Assembly: GCA_020200675.1 (NCBI GenBank) | Contig: JAIVIG010000009.1 | Coordinates: 1 to 23,852, forward strand | DNA length: 23,852 nucleotides | Direction of reading: 5' to 3' | Source of the DNA: Actinomycetota bacterium | GTDB taxonomy: Bacteria > Actinomycetota > Rubrobacteria > Rubrobacterales > Rubrobacteraceae | Shown: positions 7,832 through 16,019 of the stretch, piece after piece | Numbering within the stretch: position 1 is the stretch's first letter | Layout of the letters: each line of letters opens with the position of its first letter | Position numbers and translations under genes: made by a program | The notes under the pieces: generated by a model | What the model was told of the DNA's origin: nothing | Database searches by the model: none | The model's input: only the letters and a program-made list of their open reading frames with translations

Positions 7832-8812
7832 ATGGAGTTGAGACAGCTCAAGTACTTCGTCGCGGTGGCCGAGGAGTTGAACTTCGGTCGCGCCGCCGGT
7901 CGAGTCTACTTGACGCAGCCGGCGTTGAGCCAGCAGATCCGCAAGCTCGAAGAGGATCTCGGGGTCACGCTCTTTTACCGGACCAGGCGCCAGGTCGAGT
8001 TGACGGATGCCGGGCAGGCGTTGCTTGAGGGCGCCCGCCAAGCTCTGGTGCAGATCGAGCAGACCGTCCGGAAGGTCCGGGAAGTGGGCGGCGCCGGGAG
8101 CAGTCGCTTGAGGGTTGGCTTCCCGGAGTACGCGAACCACACTCCCGTGGCGGGCATCCTGCAGACTTTCCAGAGGCGCTACCCGCACGTCGAGCTCGAA
8201 CAGCACGAGTGGTTCTTGCTCCAGCACACGCTGCAACTGGTCAGCAGGTTGCGCAACGGGGCGCTCGACGTCGGCTTTTTGTTGCTGCCCGTGGACGACG
8301 ACGCCCTGGCACACGAGCACGTTTTGAGCATAGAGATCGTCGCCGCCATACCGGAGGATCACCCCCTCGCCGCCGAGAGGGAGGTGAAGATGCAGGCCCT
8401 GGCGGATGAGCGTCTTATTCTGTTCTCCCGGCGCTTCCACCCCATGCACTACGACCATATCGTGGAATGCTGCAAGGAAGCCGGCTTTAGCCCCGATATA
8501 GTGCAGAAGTACGAGCCGCAAGTGTACTCGGGACCCACGACCTACAGGATGGTGGCCTCCGGCGCCGGGATAGGCATAGTCGTTCCGCCCCTGGTCACAA
8601 CGTCCCGCCCGCCCGGCATCGTCTTCAGGCCCCTGCGGGACCCCACCCCGATGCTGGAGCTGGTCGCCGCCTGGCGACGCAACGACCCGTCCTCGAACCT
8701 CCGAGCCTTTTTGGAGATGATCCGCGAGTTCGCCCCGGTCAAGGTCCGGGCGAGCGATTCGAAGTTGCTCCTGGACAGCTACGCCTCCCCCCCCTCCCTG
8801 GAGGCCTCTTGA
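7832..8812 (+). CDS. LysR-family transcriptional regulator
   Basis: DNA-binding regulator of 326 residues, normal for the family. The N-terminal winged helix-turn-helix is clear (MELRQLKYFVAVAEELNF, then LTQPALSQQIRKLEEDLG, with TDAGQALL ending the linker start), followed by a periplasmic-binding-like effector domain from about residue 90 (LRVGFPEYANHTPVAG, VASGAGIGIVVPP). The start at 7832 gives the canonical LysR N-terminus. It is divergent from the dmdA-like operon with two perfect LysR boxes between them, so it very probably controls that operon in response to a methylated substrate or product. A decayed copy of its C-terminus lies at 10062-10205. Confidence 0.95.
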   Translation: MELRQLKYFVAVAEELNFGRAAGRVYLTQPALSQQIRKLEEDLGVTLFYRTRRQVELTDAGQALLEGARQALVQIEQTVRKVREVGGAGSSRLRVGFPEYANHTPVAGILQTFQRRYPHVELEQHEWFLLQHTLQLVSRLRNGALDVGFLLLPVDDDALAHEHVLSIEIVAAIPEDHPLAAEREVKMQALADERLILFSRRFHPMHYDHIVECCKEAGFSPDIVQKYEPQVYSGPTTYRMVASGAGIGIVVPPLVTTSRPPGIVFRPLRDPTPMLELVAAWRRNDPSSNLRAFLEMIREFAPVKVRASDSKLLLDSYASPPSLEAS

Positions 8813-9089
8813 GCCCGAAGACGCCGAAGATAGCCTGTACGGGAGCCCGTGTCTCGCACCTGCGGTAGGCCTATTACTTGACGCGGGACCGACAAGAGAC
8901 CAATAATGGGGGATCCTTGTAAGAGGAATTATAAGGGTTGGGGTGCTAGTTTCGGGGCGTGACCTAGGTCTTTGAAGCTATGGCGAAAGGGCCGTTGCGA
9001 GGAGGAGGAGGTCTTGCGAGTGGGCTTGTGTAGGCTTTGTCGTGGATGGGGGCTTTCGTTCGGCGGAGGAGACCGGAGGAGGTTTTGGG
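8813..9089 (+). promoter_or_regulatory. Intergenic region with a candidate promoter for the methyltransferase-like gene
   Basis: 277 bases without a gene. TTGACG at 8878-8883 and AATAAT at 8902-8907, with an 18-bp spacer, form a plausible promoter, leaving a leader of about 175 bases. A TTATAAG half-site (8929-8935) recalls the LysR boxes at 7709 and 7748 but lacks the full dyad. No small gene or RNA was recognised. Confidence 0.35.
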
Positions 9090-10001
9090 GTGGCGAATAA
9101 TGCTGACGCCCAGGACGGCAACGGGCACGACAAAGAGGGCAAGGCGTCTTTCGACGACATCTACGACGGCGCGGACCCGCGGGGATACTTCGAGACCCTG
9201 TGGAGGCTGGATTACAGGGCGCCCCAGAACGGTTACCTTTTCTTCCCCGCGCTCGTTCAGGAGAAGCAGCGCCTCCTGGACGGTAGGAACGAAGTGGTAA
9301 CGGTCGTCGATCTGGCGTGTTCCTACGGCGTAAACGGCGCTCTGCTCAAGTACGACGTGACCCTGCACGACCTCTACGAGAGGTACCGCTCGGAGGAGCT
9401 GGCTGGCCTGTCGAGCGAGGAGATGGCGGCCGCCGACGCCGAGTTCTACCGGAGCCGCAAGAGGGAAGCGTCGCCCAAGGTCGTGGGTATAGACGTGGCG
9501 GAGAACGCGATCCTTTACGCCCTCCGGATCGGTCTTATGGACGAGGGCTTCGCCGAGAACCTGGAGGAAGACGAGCCGACGGACGCCCTCGGGAAGGCCG
9601 TGGCCGCGGCGGATCTGCTGGTCGTGACAGGCGGCATAGGCTACGTCGGGGAGGGCACCTTCGACCGTCTGCTCGGGCGCATGACGGAGGAGGGCAACAC
9701 TCCGTGGGTCGCCACGTTCCCCACGCGTATGGTCGACTACGGGCCGATCACCGAGCTACTGTTGAGGTACGGCCTGCTCACCGAGAAGCTTCCGGAACGC
9801 ACCTTCCCCCAGCGACGCTTCGAGAGCGCCGACGAGCAGGAGTACGTCTTGGGGGAGCTGGAGAGCATGGGGATAAACCCCGACGGCAGGGAGGCGGCGG
9901 GGTACTACCACAGCGAATTCTATCTGTCGCGCCCGCCGAAGCAGGCCTCCGAGGTCCCCATCGAGGAGCTTGTCGGCGTGTCACTGGAAGATGCCCTTTG
10001 A
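9090..10001 (+). CDS. SAM-dependent methyltransferase-like protein, substrate unknown
   Basis: About 303 residues. VVTVVDLACSYGVNGALL fits glycine-rich motif I of class I methyltransferases, KVVGIDVAENAILYA fits the acidic-loop strand, and ADLLVVTGGIGYVGEGTFDRLL fits motif IV and the following helix. Between motif I and the acidic strand there is an unusually long charged stretch of about 50 residues rich in Glu, Arg and Ala. The GTG at 9090 is chosen as start because GGAGGAGG lies at 9075-9082 with a 7-base spacer; the ATG at 9042 is an alternative adding 16 residues. It stands alone between lysR and a lysR fragment. Catalytic activity and substrate are not shown by the sequence. Confidence 0.75.
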   Translation: MANNADAQDGNGHDKEGKASFDDIYDGADPRGYFETLWRLDYRAPQNGYLFFPALVQEKQRLLDGRNEVVTVVDLACSYGVNGALLKYDVTLHDLYERYRSEELAGLSSEEMAAADAEFYRSRKREASPKVVGIDVAENAILYALRIGLMDEGFAENLEEDEPTDALGKAVAAADLLVVTGGIGYVGEGTFDRLLGRMTEEGNTPWVATFPTRMVDYGPITELLLRYGLLTEKLPERTFPQRRFESADEQEYVLGELESMGINPDGREAAGYYHSEFYLSRPPKQASEVPIEELVGVSLEDAL

Positions 10002-10061
10002 TCGCGCGACCCGCGCCGCGGATTTCGCCGGCCGCCGAACTTTGAGACGCGCGGGGCGCGG

Positions 10062-10205
10062 TTCGTCTTCACGCCCCTGCGAGAACCCACTCCGATGCTG
10101 GGCCCGGTCGCGGCCTGGCGCCGCGACGATGGATCCGCCAACCTGCAAGCCTTCCTCGAGGTGATCTGGGAGTTCGTCCCGGTCGAGGCCTGGCCGGGTA
10201 GCTCG
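10062..10205 (+). pseudogene. C-terminal remnant of a LysR-type regulator
   Basis: Translated in the frame of 10095, this stretch reads FVFTPLREPTPMLG, PVAAWRRDDGSANLQAFLE and IWEFVPVEAW, which aligns without gaps to the last conserved part of the LysR protein encoded at 7832-8812 (about 30 of 48 residues identical by eye). The DNA-binding domain and most of the effector domain are absent and no start is present. It begins 60 bases after the methyltransferase-like gene and ends before asnB. It is best read as the leftover of a duplicated or replaced second lysR. Confidence 0.82.
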
Positions 10206-10252
10206 CCGGCTCCAGACGAACATCCCTCCGCGGAGATCCAAGCGCGCCGCGC

Positions 10253-11788
10253 CTACGCTGTGGCGAAGCGTCCGACGGTGTCTTTGGGCTTCACGCCGCC
10301 GAGCTTCTCGTTGAAGATGCGGTAGTAGGCGACCTCCTCGCGCGTGCGCAGGGGAGGCTCGACCTCGTAACGCTCGCGCTCGAACTCCTCCTCGGTGACG
10401 CTCTCTTCCATCTTCTCCTGCAAGACGGTGACAGCGCCGGAGCCGTCGCCGAACTGGGCCTTCTTGCGCCAGATGAACTCTTCGGGGAGCCAGCCGTCGA
10501 AGGCTTGTCTCAGGAGGCGCTTCTCGGGCTGGTCCTCGCTGGCGAGCTTCCAACCGGCGGGTAGGGCCAGGCCCAGCTCGATCATCTCGCGCTCCAGGAA
10601 CGGTACCCGGGCTTCGAGGCTGTGGGCCATGGTCACCCTGTCGCCTCGCTGGAGGTTCAGGTTGTGCAGCCCCTCAATGATGCGGACGAGCTCGGCGTGC
10701 AGGTCCTCCTCGGTCTCGAACTCGGTCAGGTAATCGTAGCCGGCGAAGATCTCGTCGGCGCCCTCGCCGGTCAAGACCACCTTGACGTGCTGGGCGGTGA
10801 ACTGGGCGAGGATGTAGTTGGGCACGGCGCTCCTCACGAGCGACGGGTCGAAGTTCTCGATGACCCGAACGACCTCTGGCAAGACCTCCAGGGCGTCCTC
10901 GGCCGTGTAGACCTTCTCGTAGTGCTCGGTGTCGAGGTACTCTGCCACGCCCCGGGCGGCCTCCAGGTCCGGGGAATCCTCCAGGCCCACGGCGAAGGTT
11001 TTTAGCCGCTCACCGCGCTCCCGGTACCAGTGGGCGGCGATCGCGGCGACGAGGTTCGAGTCGAGGCCACCCGAGAGAAAGACGCCTACCGGCACCTCGC
11101 CCATCATCTGCCCCTCGACCGTCGCTATGAGCTTCTCGCGTACCTTCTCCAAGATCTCATCGGGTATCGGAGCGCCGGGTTCGGAGGGGCCCTCGAAGTG
11201 CTCGAGGTCCTGCTTGTCTTGGGGAACGGCGCTGGCGAAGCGCACGAGGCCGTCATCGGGGGTCCAGTAGTGACCGGGGGGGAAGGCCTCTACGTACGGC
11301 TGCCAGTCCTTGTCGTAGGCCCACAGCTCCGAGGCGAAACGGATGTGGCCGTTGTGGCGGGCCCAGAAGAGAGGTTTGATGCCCACTGGGTCGCGAGCGG
11401 CGACGAAGCGCCCGTCGTCGCCGGCGATGATGAAGGCATACATGCCGTGCAGCTCGGAGAACGCGTCCGGCCCCTTCTCGTCGAAGAGGTGCAGGGCCAC
11501 CTCGTTGTCCGACTCGGTCAGGAAGCCGTTCCCTGGGAACTCCTCGCGTATCTCTTCGTGGTTGTAGATCTCGCCGTTCCCCACGAAGAACAGGTCTCTA
11601 GACTTCGTCTCGAGCGGCTGCTTGCCGCCCTCCACGTCCACGATAGATAGCCGCCTGTGTCCGAGCCAGTTGCCGGCGACCTCGATGCTGCCCTCGCCAT
11701 CGGGGCCGCGGTGGACGAGGCGCTTCAGCATTCGCGCCGCGGTGTCGGGTTCGATACCCCCACCATACTCCCCAGCGATTCCGCACAT
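10253..11788 (-). CDS. asnB: Asparagine synthase (glutamine-hydrolysing)
   Basis: Makes asparagine from aspartate, ATP and glutamine. The 511-residue protein begins MCGIAGEYGG, leaving Cys2 as the N-terminal nucleophile of the glutaminase domain after Met removal; HRGPDGEG (26-33), NGEIYNHEEI (71-80) and ARDPVGIKPLFWA complete that domain. The synthetase domain has the PP-loop FLSGGLDS (237-244), LTGEGADEIFAGYDY and HSLEARVPFLEREM. Start at ATG 11788 is fixed by the Cys2 requirement, with GAGAGGAG upstream. It is divergent from an amidohydrolase gene. Related amidotransferases act on other carboxyl groups, but the fit to AsnB is good. Confidence 0.94.
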   Translation of the reverse strand: MCGIAGEYGGGIEPDTAARMLKRLVHRGPDGEGSIEVAGNWLGHRRLSIVDVEGGKQPLETKSRDLFFVGNGEIYNHEEIREEFPGNGFLTESDNEVALHLFDEKGPDAFSELHGMYAFIIAGDDGRFVAARDPVGIKPLFWARHNGHIRFASELWAYDKDWQPYVEAFPPGHYWTPDDGLVRFASAVPQDKQDLEHFEGPSEPGAPIPDEILEKVREKLIATVEGQMMGEVPVGVFLSGGLDSNLVAAIAAHWYRERGERLKTFAVGLEDSPDLEAARGVAEYLDTEHYEKVYTAEDALEVLPEVVRVIENFDPSLVRSAVPNYILAQFTAQHVKVVLTGEGADEIFAGYDYLTEFETEEDLHAELVRIIEGLHNLNLQRGDRVTMAHSLEARVPFLEREMIELGLALPAGWKLASEDQPEKRLLRQAFDGWLPEEFIWRKKAQFGDGSGAVTVLQEKMEESVTEEEFERERYEVEPPLRTREEVAYYRIFNEKLGGVKPKDTVGRFATA

Positions 11789-12197
11789 AACGTTCTACGC
11801 TCCTCTCAGGTAGCCCGCGCGTCTCGTTTCCCGAAGCGATTCGCGCCCGGGCGGGTCCGGTCCTGTTATTCGGGTAGCGGCCACGTTTCTCTCTCTAGGG
11901 CGACTCGCGGGTCTCCGACGTGCCGACCTTTCGCTCCGGCGAAGATATTGCCGCGCATATACATCTTGCCCACAAAACCGCCCGCGAAACATCTTGCCCG
12001 TATCGGTGGCACCTGTCAATTCTACTCTCGTACAAAAGATTTGCCTTTCTCCGGCGGATTCTAGTCCCAAAGTCTATAGCAGTTCTTCTCGCCGGAGGAG
12101 TAAAATACCGCTACATCCTTACACCTACGGCGCCAGCGGGAATACCAACGGCCTACGAGGTCTCGAGGAGGGGTAGACGGCGAACCGGAGGAGAGGA
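11789..12197. other. Divergent intergenic region between asnB and the amidohydrolase, with an 11-bp direct repeat
   Basis: About 410 bases with no credible gene. ACATCTTGCCC occurs at 11961-11971 and again at 11989-11999, 28 bp start to start, in an AT-richer patch where the asnB promoter would be expected. An 8-bp inverted repeat (CTCCGGCG at 12049-12056, CGCCGGAG at 12090-12097) lies closer to the amidohydrolase. These could be regulator sites or leader structure; no known motif was recognised. Confidence 0.4.
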
Positions 12198-13094
12198 GTG
12201 AGCGTGGCGCAAATAATTCAAGGCGAGTTCGGAACTGCCAACGTCGAACCGACGGAAATCCTCACGCCCAAACTCCGCGAGAAGTGTTCCGTTGCCGCCC
12301 TGAACCTCACCCCTTCGCCCGGAGATGTCGAAGGAAACCTGCTCCTGGCCGAGAGGGCCATCGTCGGCGCGAAACGCGCGTACCCGGACCTTGGTTGGGT
12401 CGTGTTGCCGGAGCTTTTTACTTCAGGATACTCGGACCTCGCGTCGGTCCACCGCTACGCCGAGGACGCCGAAGAGGGCGCGAGCGTACGCTTCTTCGCC
12501 TCCCTCGCCCGCGACCTCGGGCTCTACATAGCGTATGGCTTCCCCGAGAGGCTTCCGGGCACCACAGGCGCGGCGGGCATCTGCGACAGCGCGCACCTCG
12601 TCGGGCCCGACGGCTTGGCGCTCACCTACCGCAAGCGGCATCTCGTCCGGACGACCGGGGAGCAACACGTCTTCGTTCCGGGGACGGAGCTTCCGGTCGT
12701 GGAGGCGGGTGGCGTGAGGGTGGCGTTCGTCATCTGCTGGGACCTCGGGTTCCCGGAGGTCGCCCGCGAGGCTGCGCTCGGGGGGGCGGACCTGATCCTG
12801 GCTCCAGCCGGCTGGAGGGACCCGTGGGGTCCGCAGTACGAGCTCTCGTGCGCCTCGCGCGCTCTGGACAACGCCGTCTACCTGGTGAGCGCCAACCAGC
12901 TCGGCGCCTATCCCGAAGCACGGTTCGGTGCCCCGGGCCACGTCTACGGCCCCGATGGGCTGCGCGTCTCGAGGAGCGAGGGCGAACGGAGTGTCGCCGA
13001 GGTAGGCCCCGACGCCACCGAACGGTGGAGGAGGTTCTACGGCAGCACGCTCCTCGAAAGCGTCGAGTCCGTCCCCCTGGAGGTCTGCTCTTGA
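12198..13094 (+). CDS. Carbon-nitrogen hydrolase (nitrilase superfamily amidase)
   Basis: Hydrolyses a non-peptide C-N bond, typically an amide or carbamoyl group, through a Glu-Lys-Cys triad. The triad is visible: E72 in LPELFTSGY, K146 in TYRKRHL, and C180 in VAFVICWDLGFPE. The 298-residue protein has an N-terminal tail of about 30 residues ahead of the core, which starts at CSVAALNLTPSPGD. The GTG start at 12198 follows GGAGG (12187-12191) by 6 bases; GTG 12204 is an alternative. Divergent pairing with asnB suggests a role in amide nitrogen metabolism, which is inference; the substrate is not evident. Confidence 0.88.
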   Translation: MSVAQIIQGEFGTANVEPTEILTPKLREKCSVAALNLTPSPGDVEGNLLLAERAIVGAKRAYPDLGWVVLPELFTSGYSDLASVHRYAEDAEEGASVRFFASLARDLGLYIAYGFPERLPGTTGAAGICDSAHLVGPDGLALTYRKRHLVRTTGEQHVFVPGTELPVVEAGGVRVAFVICWDLGFPEVAREAALGGADLILAPAGWRDPWGPQYELSCASRALDNAVYLVSANQLGAYPEARFGAPGHVYGPDGLRVSRSEGERSVAEVGPDATERWRRFYGSTLLESVESVPLEVCS

Positions 13095-13129
13095 GAAGCT
13101 GTCAGCTCTCGGCTTTCAGCGGTCGGCGG
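13095..13129. repeat. Period-7 TCRGCNN repeat after the amidohydrolase gene
   Basis: Starting one base after the stop codon, five consecutive heptamers: GAAGCTG, TCAGCTC, TCGGCTT, TCAGCGG, TCGGCGG. The core TCRGC recurs every seven bases. The same repeat family occurs after the last opuC gene at 16981-17015. Confidence 0.72.
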
Positions 13130-13158
13130 GGAGCACTCTAGGCGAATCGCTTCGCAAG

Positions 13159-13200
13159 GTCGGGAATCGGGAGTCGAAAAAACTACGGCTCCCGATTTCG
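13159..13200. repeat. Heptamer repeat forming an inverted repeat
   Basis: TCGGGAA and TCGGGAG stand in tandem. AATCGGGAG (13165-13173) is followed by its reverse complement CTCCCGATT (13189-13197), giving a 9-bp stem with a 15-base loop. No T-run follows, so it is a weak candidate terminator for the amidohydrolase gene, but its composition links it to the GGGAGT-type repeat at 4361-4406. Confidence 0.55.
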
Positions 13201-13251
13201 CGTCTCACCGCTCCGCGACAGCGGCAAGAAAGCTCCTCCCCGACGATGTGT

Positions 13252-13280
13252 TTGAAGCTATATGCATTCCTCTGTATACT
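13252..13280 (+). promoter_or_regulatory. Candidate promoter of the opuC operon
   Basis: TTGAAG (13252-13257), a 17-bp spacer and TATACT (13275-13280) make a good primary sigma promoter. The transcript would have a leader of about 95 bases before the first permease gene. Confidence 0.55.
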
Positions 13281-13381
13281 TGCGTTAAGGATTTTCCGGG
13301 ACGCTTGCACGGTGTCGTGTAGCGGAAGGGGTAGGGGAGTATGACCTTATACGGCTTCACGCCGGGGTGGAGGAAAGAAGC

Positions 13382-14032
13382 ATGGGAAGCTTCTTAAGTT
13401 ACTTATCGAGCCGTTGGGACGGCTTGCTCGAGCTCGCCGCCGCGCACGCCGCCGTCGTGTTCGTCTCGCTGCTCATCGCCGTGGCGATCGGTGTGACGGC
13501 GGGCGTGCTCGTCTACCGCAGGGAGCGGGCCGCGGAGGTGGTTCTGGCGGTCGCGAGCACCTTTTTGACGATTCCATCGTTTGCCTTGTTCGGGCTTCTG
13601 GTCCCGGTAATGGGGCTCGGCTGGCCGCCGACGGTCTTCGCGCTGGTGATGTACGCGCTCTTACCGATAGTCAGGAACACGGTTACGGGGTTGCGGGAGG
13701 TAGATCAGGCGATAACCGAATCCGCTCAGGGGATGGGGATGAGCGGGCGGGAGCGGCTCTTGCGTATCGAGCTGCCGCTCGCGTGGCCGGTGATCCTGAC
13801 CGGAGTGCGGGTCTCTACCCTTATTATCGTGGGGATCACCGCGGTCGCTGCCTTCGTGAACGGTCCGGGGTTGGGCAGCGACATCTTCCAGGGCATCTCC
13901 CGCATCGGCAGCGCCGTGGCCCTCAACCAGGTGCTCGGCGCCGTGCTCGCCATCGTGGTCCTGGCCATAATCTTCGACGGGTTCTTCGCGATTCTGGGCA
14001 AACTTACTACCTCGAAAGGTTTGGATACATGA
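13382..14032 (+). CDS. opuCB: Osmolyte (quaternary ammonium) ABC transporter permease 1
   Basis: Inner-membrane permease of an OpuC-type importer for glycine betaine, choline or related compounds. The 216 residues contain about five or six hydrophobic spans, for example AVVFVSLLIAVAIGVTAGVL (about 25-44) and VLGAVLAIVVLAIIFDGFFA near the end, and the EAA-loop signature ESAQGMGMSGRERLLRIELP that contacts the ATPase. The ATG at 13382 is used because GGAGG precedes it; an upstream GTG at 13367 would place that site inside the gene. The stop overlaps the next start as ATGA. It is the first of four genes in one transcription unit. Symbol assignment between the two permeases (CB and CD) is by order only. 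Confidence 0.9.
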   Translation: MGSFLSYLSSRWDGLLELAAAHAAVVFVSLLIAVAIGVTAGVLVYRRERAAEVVLAVASTFLTIPSFALFGLLVPVMGLGWPPTVFALVMYALLPIVRNTVTGLREVDQAITESAQGMGMSGRERLLRIELPLAWPVILTGVRVSTLIIVGITAVAAFVNGPGLGSDIFQGISRIGSAVALNQVLGAVLAIVVLAIIFDGFFAILGKLTTSKGLDT

Positions 14033-15219
14033 CCGAGAACGGCTCCGTTAGTAACTCCGCGTCGGAGAGCATGATACGGCTGGAGAACCTGACCAAGACC
14101 TTCCCCGCCCAGGACGAACCGGCGGTAGAAGAACTGTCGATGGAGATACCGGAGGGAGAGATAGTGGTGCTGGTCGGCCCTTCGGGGTGCGGCAAGACCA
14201 CTACCATGAAGATGGTCAACCGGATCATCGAGCCGACCTCCGGCAGGATCTTTCTGGAGGGCGAGGACGTCACTAAGGCTAACCCCGACAAGCTGCGGCG
14301 CCGCATAGGCTACGTCATTCAGCAAATAGGGCTCTTCCCGCACAAGACCATCGCCGACAACATCGCGACGGTCCCGAAGATGCTCGGCTGGGACAAAAAG
14401 CGCATCTCGGAGAGGGTAGACGAGCTGCTGGAGACCATCGGCATTGATGTGTCCTACCGCGAGCGCTTCCCCAAGGAGCTCTCCGGCGGGCAGCGCCAGC
14501 GCATAGGCGTCGCCCGCGCGATGGCCGCTGACCCGCCGGTCTTGCTCATGGACGAGCCCTTTGGGGCGATAGACCCGATCACGCGCGACCGCTTGCAGAA
14601 CGAGTTCTTGAGGCTCCAGCAGGAGATAAAGAAGACCATAATCTTCGTCACCCACGACATAGACGAGGCGATAAAGATGGGCGACCGCATCGCCATCTTG
14701 CGCCAGAAGTCCGTGATCGCCCAGTACGACACGCCCGAGCGCATCCTGACCGACCCCGCCGACGACTTCGTCGAGGACTTTGTCGGCTCCGGGGCGTCCA
14801 TAAAGCGCCTGAGCCTCAGCCAGGTGCGGGACATCGAGACCACCGACTGGCCGGTCACCAACCTCTCGGACGGCCCGGACGCGGCGCGCGCGAAGCTGCG
14901 AGATACGGGCAGGGACCACGTGCTGCTGCTCGACAAGAGGCGCCACCCCAAACGGTGGGTGAGCAGGGACGACCTCGAGGCCGGCAAGGACCTGGAAAAG
15001 GCCGGCTGGCCGGCGGTCGCCGTCGTCGAGGACTCCTCGAGCCTGTACTACACGCTGGATACCATGATCACCTCCTACAAGGGCGCCGCCATCGTTGTGG
15101 ACGACGACGGAGCCTACCTGGGCGTGGTCGACTTCGACACGGTCCTCGAGGCGATCAACACGATGCGTCCCCCGGAGGGAGAACGCCTCCAGGACGCCGA
15201 GGAGGAGGTGACCCCCTAA
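14029..15219 (+). CDS. opuCA: Osmolyte ABC transporter ATP-binding protein with CBS domains
   Basis: Energises the OpuC importer. The 396-residue protein has Walker A GPSGCGKT (50-57), Q-loop VIQQIGLFPHKT, signature LSGGQRQR (151-158), Walker B LLMDEPFG (172-179) and the switch histidine in FVTHDIDEA (206-214). The C-terminal part (about 255-385) carries a tandem CBS-type region ending YKGAAIVVDDDGAYLGVVDF, known in the family to sense ionic strength or nucleotides. The ATG at 14029 overlaps the preceding stop (ATGA), with AAAGG upstream. A second ATG 14 codons further in is possible but less well placed. Confidence 0.95.
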   Translation: MTENGSVSNSASESMIRLENLTKTFPAQDEPAVEELSMEIPEGEIVVLVGPSGCGKTTTMKMVNRIIEPTSGRIFLEGEDVTKANPDKLRRRIGYVIQQIGLFPHKTIADNIATVPKMLGWDKKRISERVDELLETIGIDVSYRERFPKELSGGQRQRIGVARAMAADPPVLLMDEPFGAIDPITRDRLQNEFLRLQQEIKKTIIFVTHDIDEAIKMGDRIAILRQKSVIAQYDTPERILTDPADDFVEDFVGSGASIKRLSLSQVRDIETTDWPVTNLSDGPDAARAKLRDTGRDHVLLLDKRRHPKRWVSRDDLEAGKDLEKAGWPAVAVVEDSSSLYYTLDTMITSYKGAAIVVDDDGAYLGVVDFDTVLEAINTMRPPEGERLQDAEEEVTP

Positions 15220-15978
15220 ATGGCTGCCGGCGCGGTTGGCAAGGAGGGCGGTCTGCCCCGCTGGACGGGCTACCTCATAAAGCCCGTCTTTCTCGGGCTG
15301 GTGTGTCTGGCGCTGTACCTGTGGGTGGGTACTTTGGAGCTCGACAGCATCGAGCAGCGCTCGCTGAACGCGGAGAACCTCACCGCACGCTTTATCGAGC
15401 ACCTCCAGATCACGGGCTACGCCTCGGCGGCGGTCGTCGTGCTGGCCGTCACCGCCGGTGTGCTGCTCACCCGGCCGTTTGCCCGGCACGTCGAGCCCTA
15501 TCTGGTAAACGTGGCGAACATAGGCCAGGGCGTGCCGTCCATCGGTGTATTGGCCCTGCTGGCGATATTCTTCGGGTTGGGCTTCTACCCGGCTTTGGCG
15601 GCGCTCGTCGCCTACTCGTTTCTGCCGGTGCTGCGGAACACGATGGTTGGCTTGAGACAGGTGGACAGGTTCGTTATAGAGTCCGCCCGCGGGATGGGGA
15701 TGACAAAGACCGCGGTATTGTTCCGCATCGAGCTGCCGCTCGCGGTGCCGATTATGCTCGCCGGTATTCGGACCGCGCTGGTCATCACGATCGGCACCGC
15801 GACTCTGGCGACCTTTATCGGGGCCGGGGGGTTGGGCGTCCTGATCGAGACGGGCATCACCCTGAACCGTACCCCGGTGCTCATCGTCGGCGCCGCCCTG
15901 ACCGCCGTTCTGGCCCTGTTCATAGACTGGCTGGCGGGCGTGGCCGAGGACGTCCTGCGCCCCAAAGGGTTGCAGTAG
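15220..15978 (+). CDS. opuCD: Osmolyte (quaternary ammonium) ABC transporter permease 2
   Basis: Second membrane subunit, 252 residues, paralogous to the product of the gene at 13382. It has an extra N-terminal hydrophobic span (KPVFLGLVCLALYLWVG), the core TM region with IGQGVPSIGVLALLAIFFG, the EAA loop ESARGMGMTKTAVLFRIELP and the ATLATFIGAGGLG segment. The ATG directly follows the opuCA stop; its ribosome site GGAGGTGACC is embedded in the last opuCA codons, so translation is coupled. Like the ATPase it keeps full family length. Confidence 0.9.
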   Translation: MAAGAVGKEGGLPRWTGYLIKPVFLGLVCLALYLWVGTLELDSIEQRSLNAENLTARFIEHLQITGYASAAVVVLAVTAGVLLTRPFARHVEPYLVNVANIGQGVPSIGVLALLAIFFGLGFYPALAALVAYSFLPVLRNTMVGLRQVDRFVIESARGMGMTKTAVLFRIELPLAVPIMLAGIRTALVITIGTATLATFIGAGGLGVLIETGITLNRTPVLIVGAALTAVLALFIDWLAGVAEDVLRPKGLQ

Positions 15979-16019
15979 CCGGCTATCCTGAAGTTCGGAC
16001 CATCTCGAAAGGAGACTGA

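Noticed and set aside
8839..8850. ACGGGAGCCCGT after lysR as a terminator
   Set aside because: Only a 5-bp stem with a 2-base loop and no T-run.
12049..12097. The 8-bp inverted repeat as a riboswitch or T-box leader of the amidohydrolase gene
   Set aside because: The loop is 33 bases, and no T-box or other conserved riboswitch core and no terminator follow it.
11920..12201. A 93-codon open frame in the asnB/amidohydrolase gap
   Set aside because: No ribosome site, no domain, no coding-like composition, and it overlaps the probable promoter region.
13726..15489. A minus-strand open frame of 587 codons opposite opuCB, opuCA and opuCD
   Set aside because: It spans three conserved plus-strand genes and lacks any recognisable motif.
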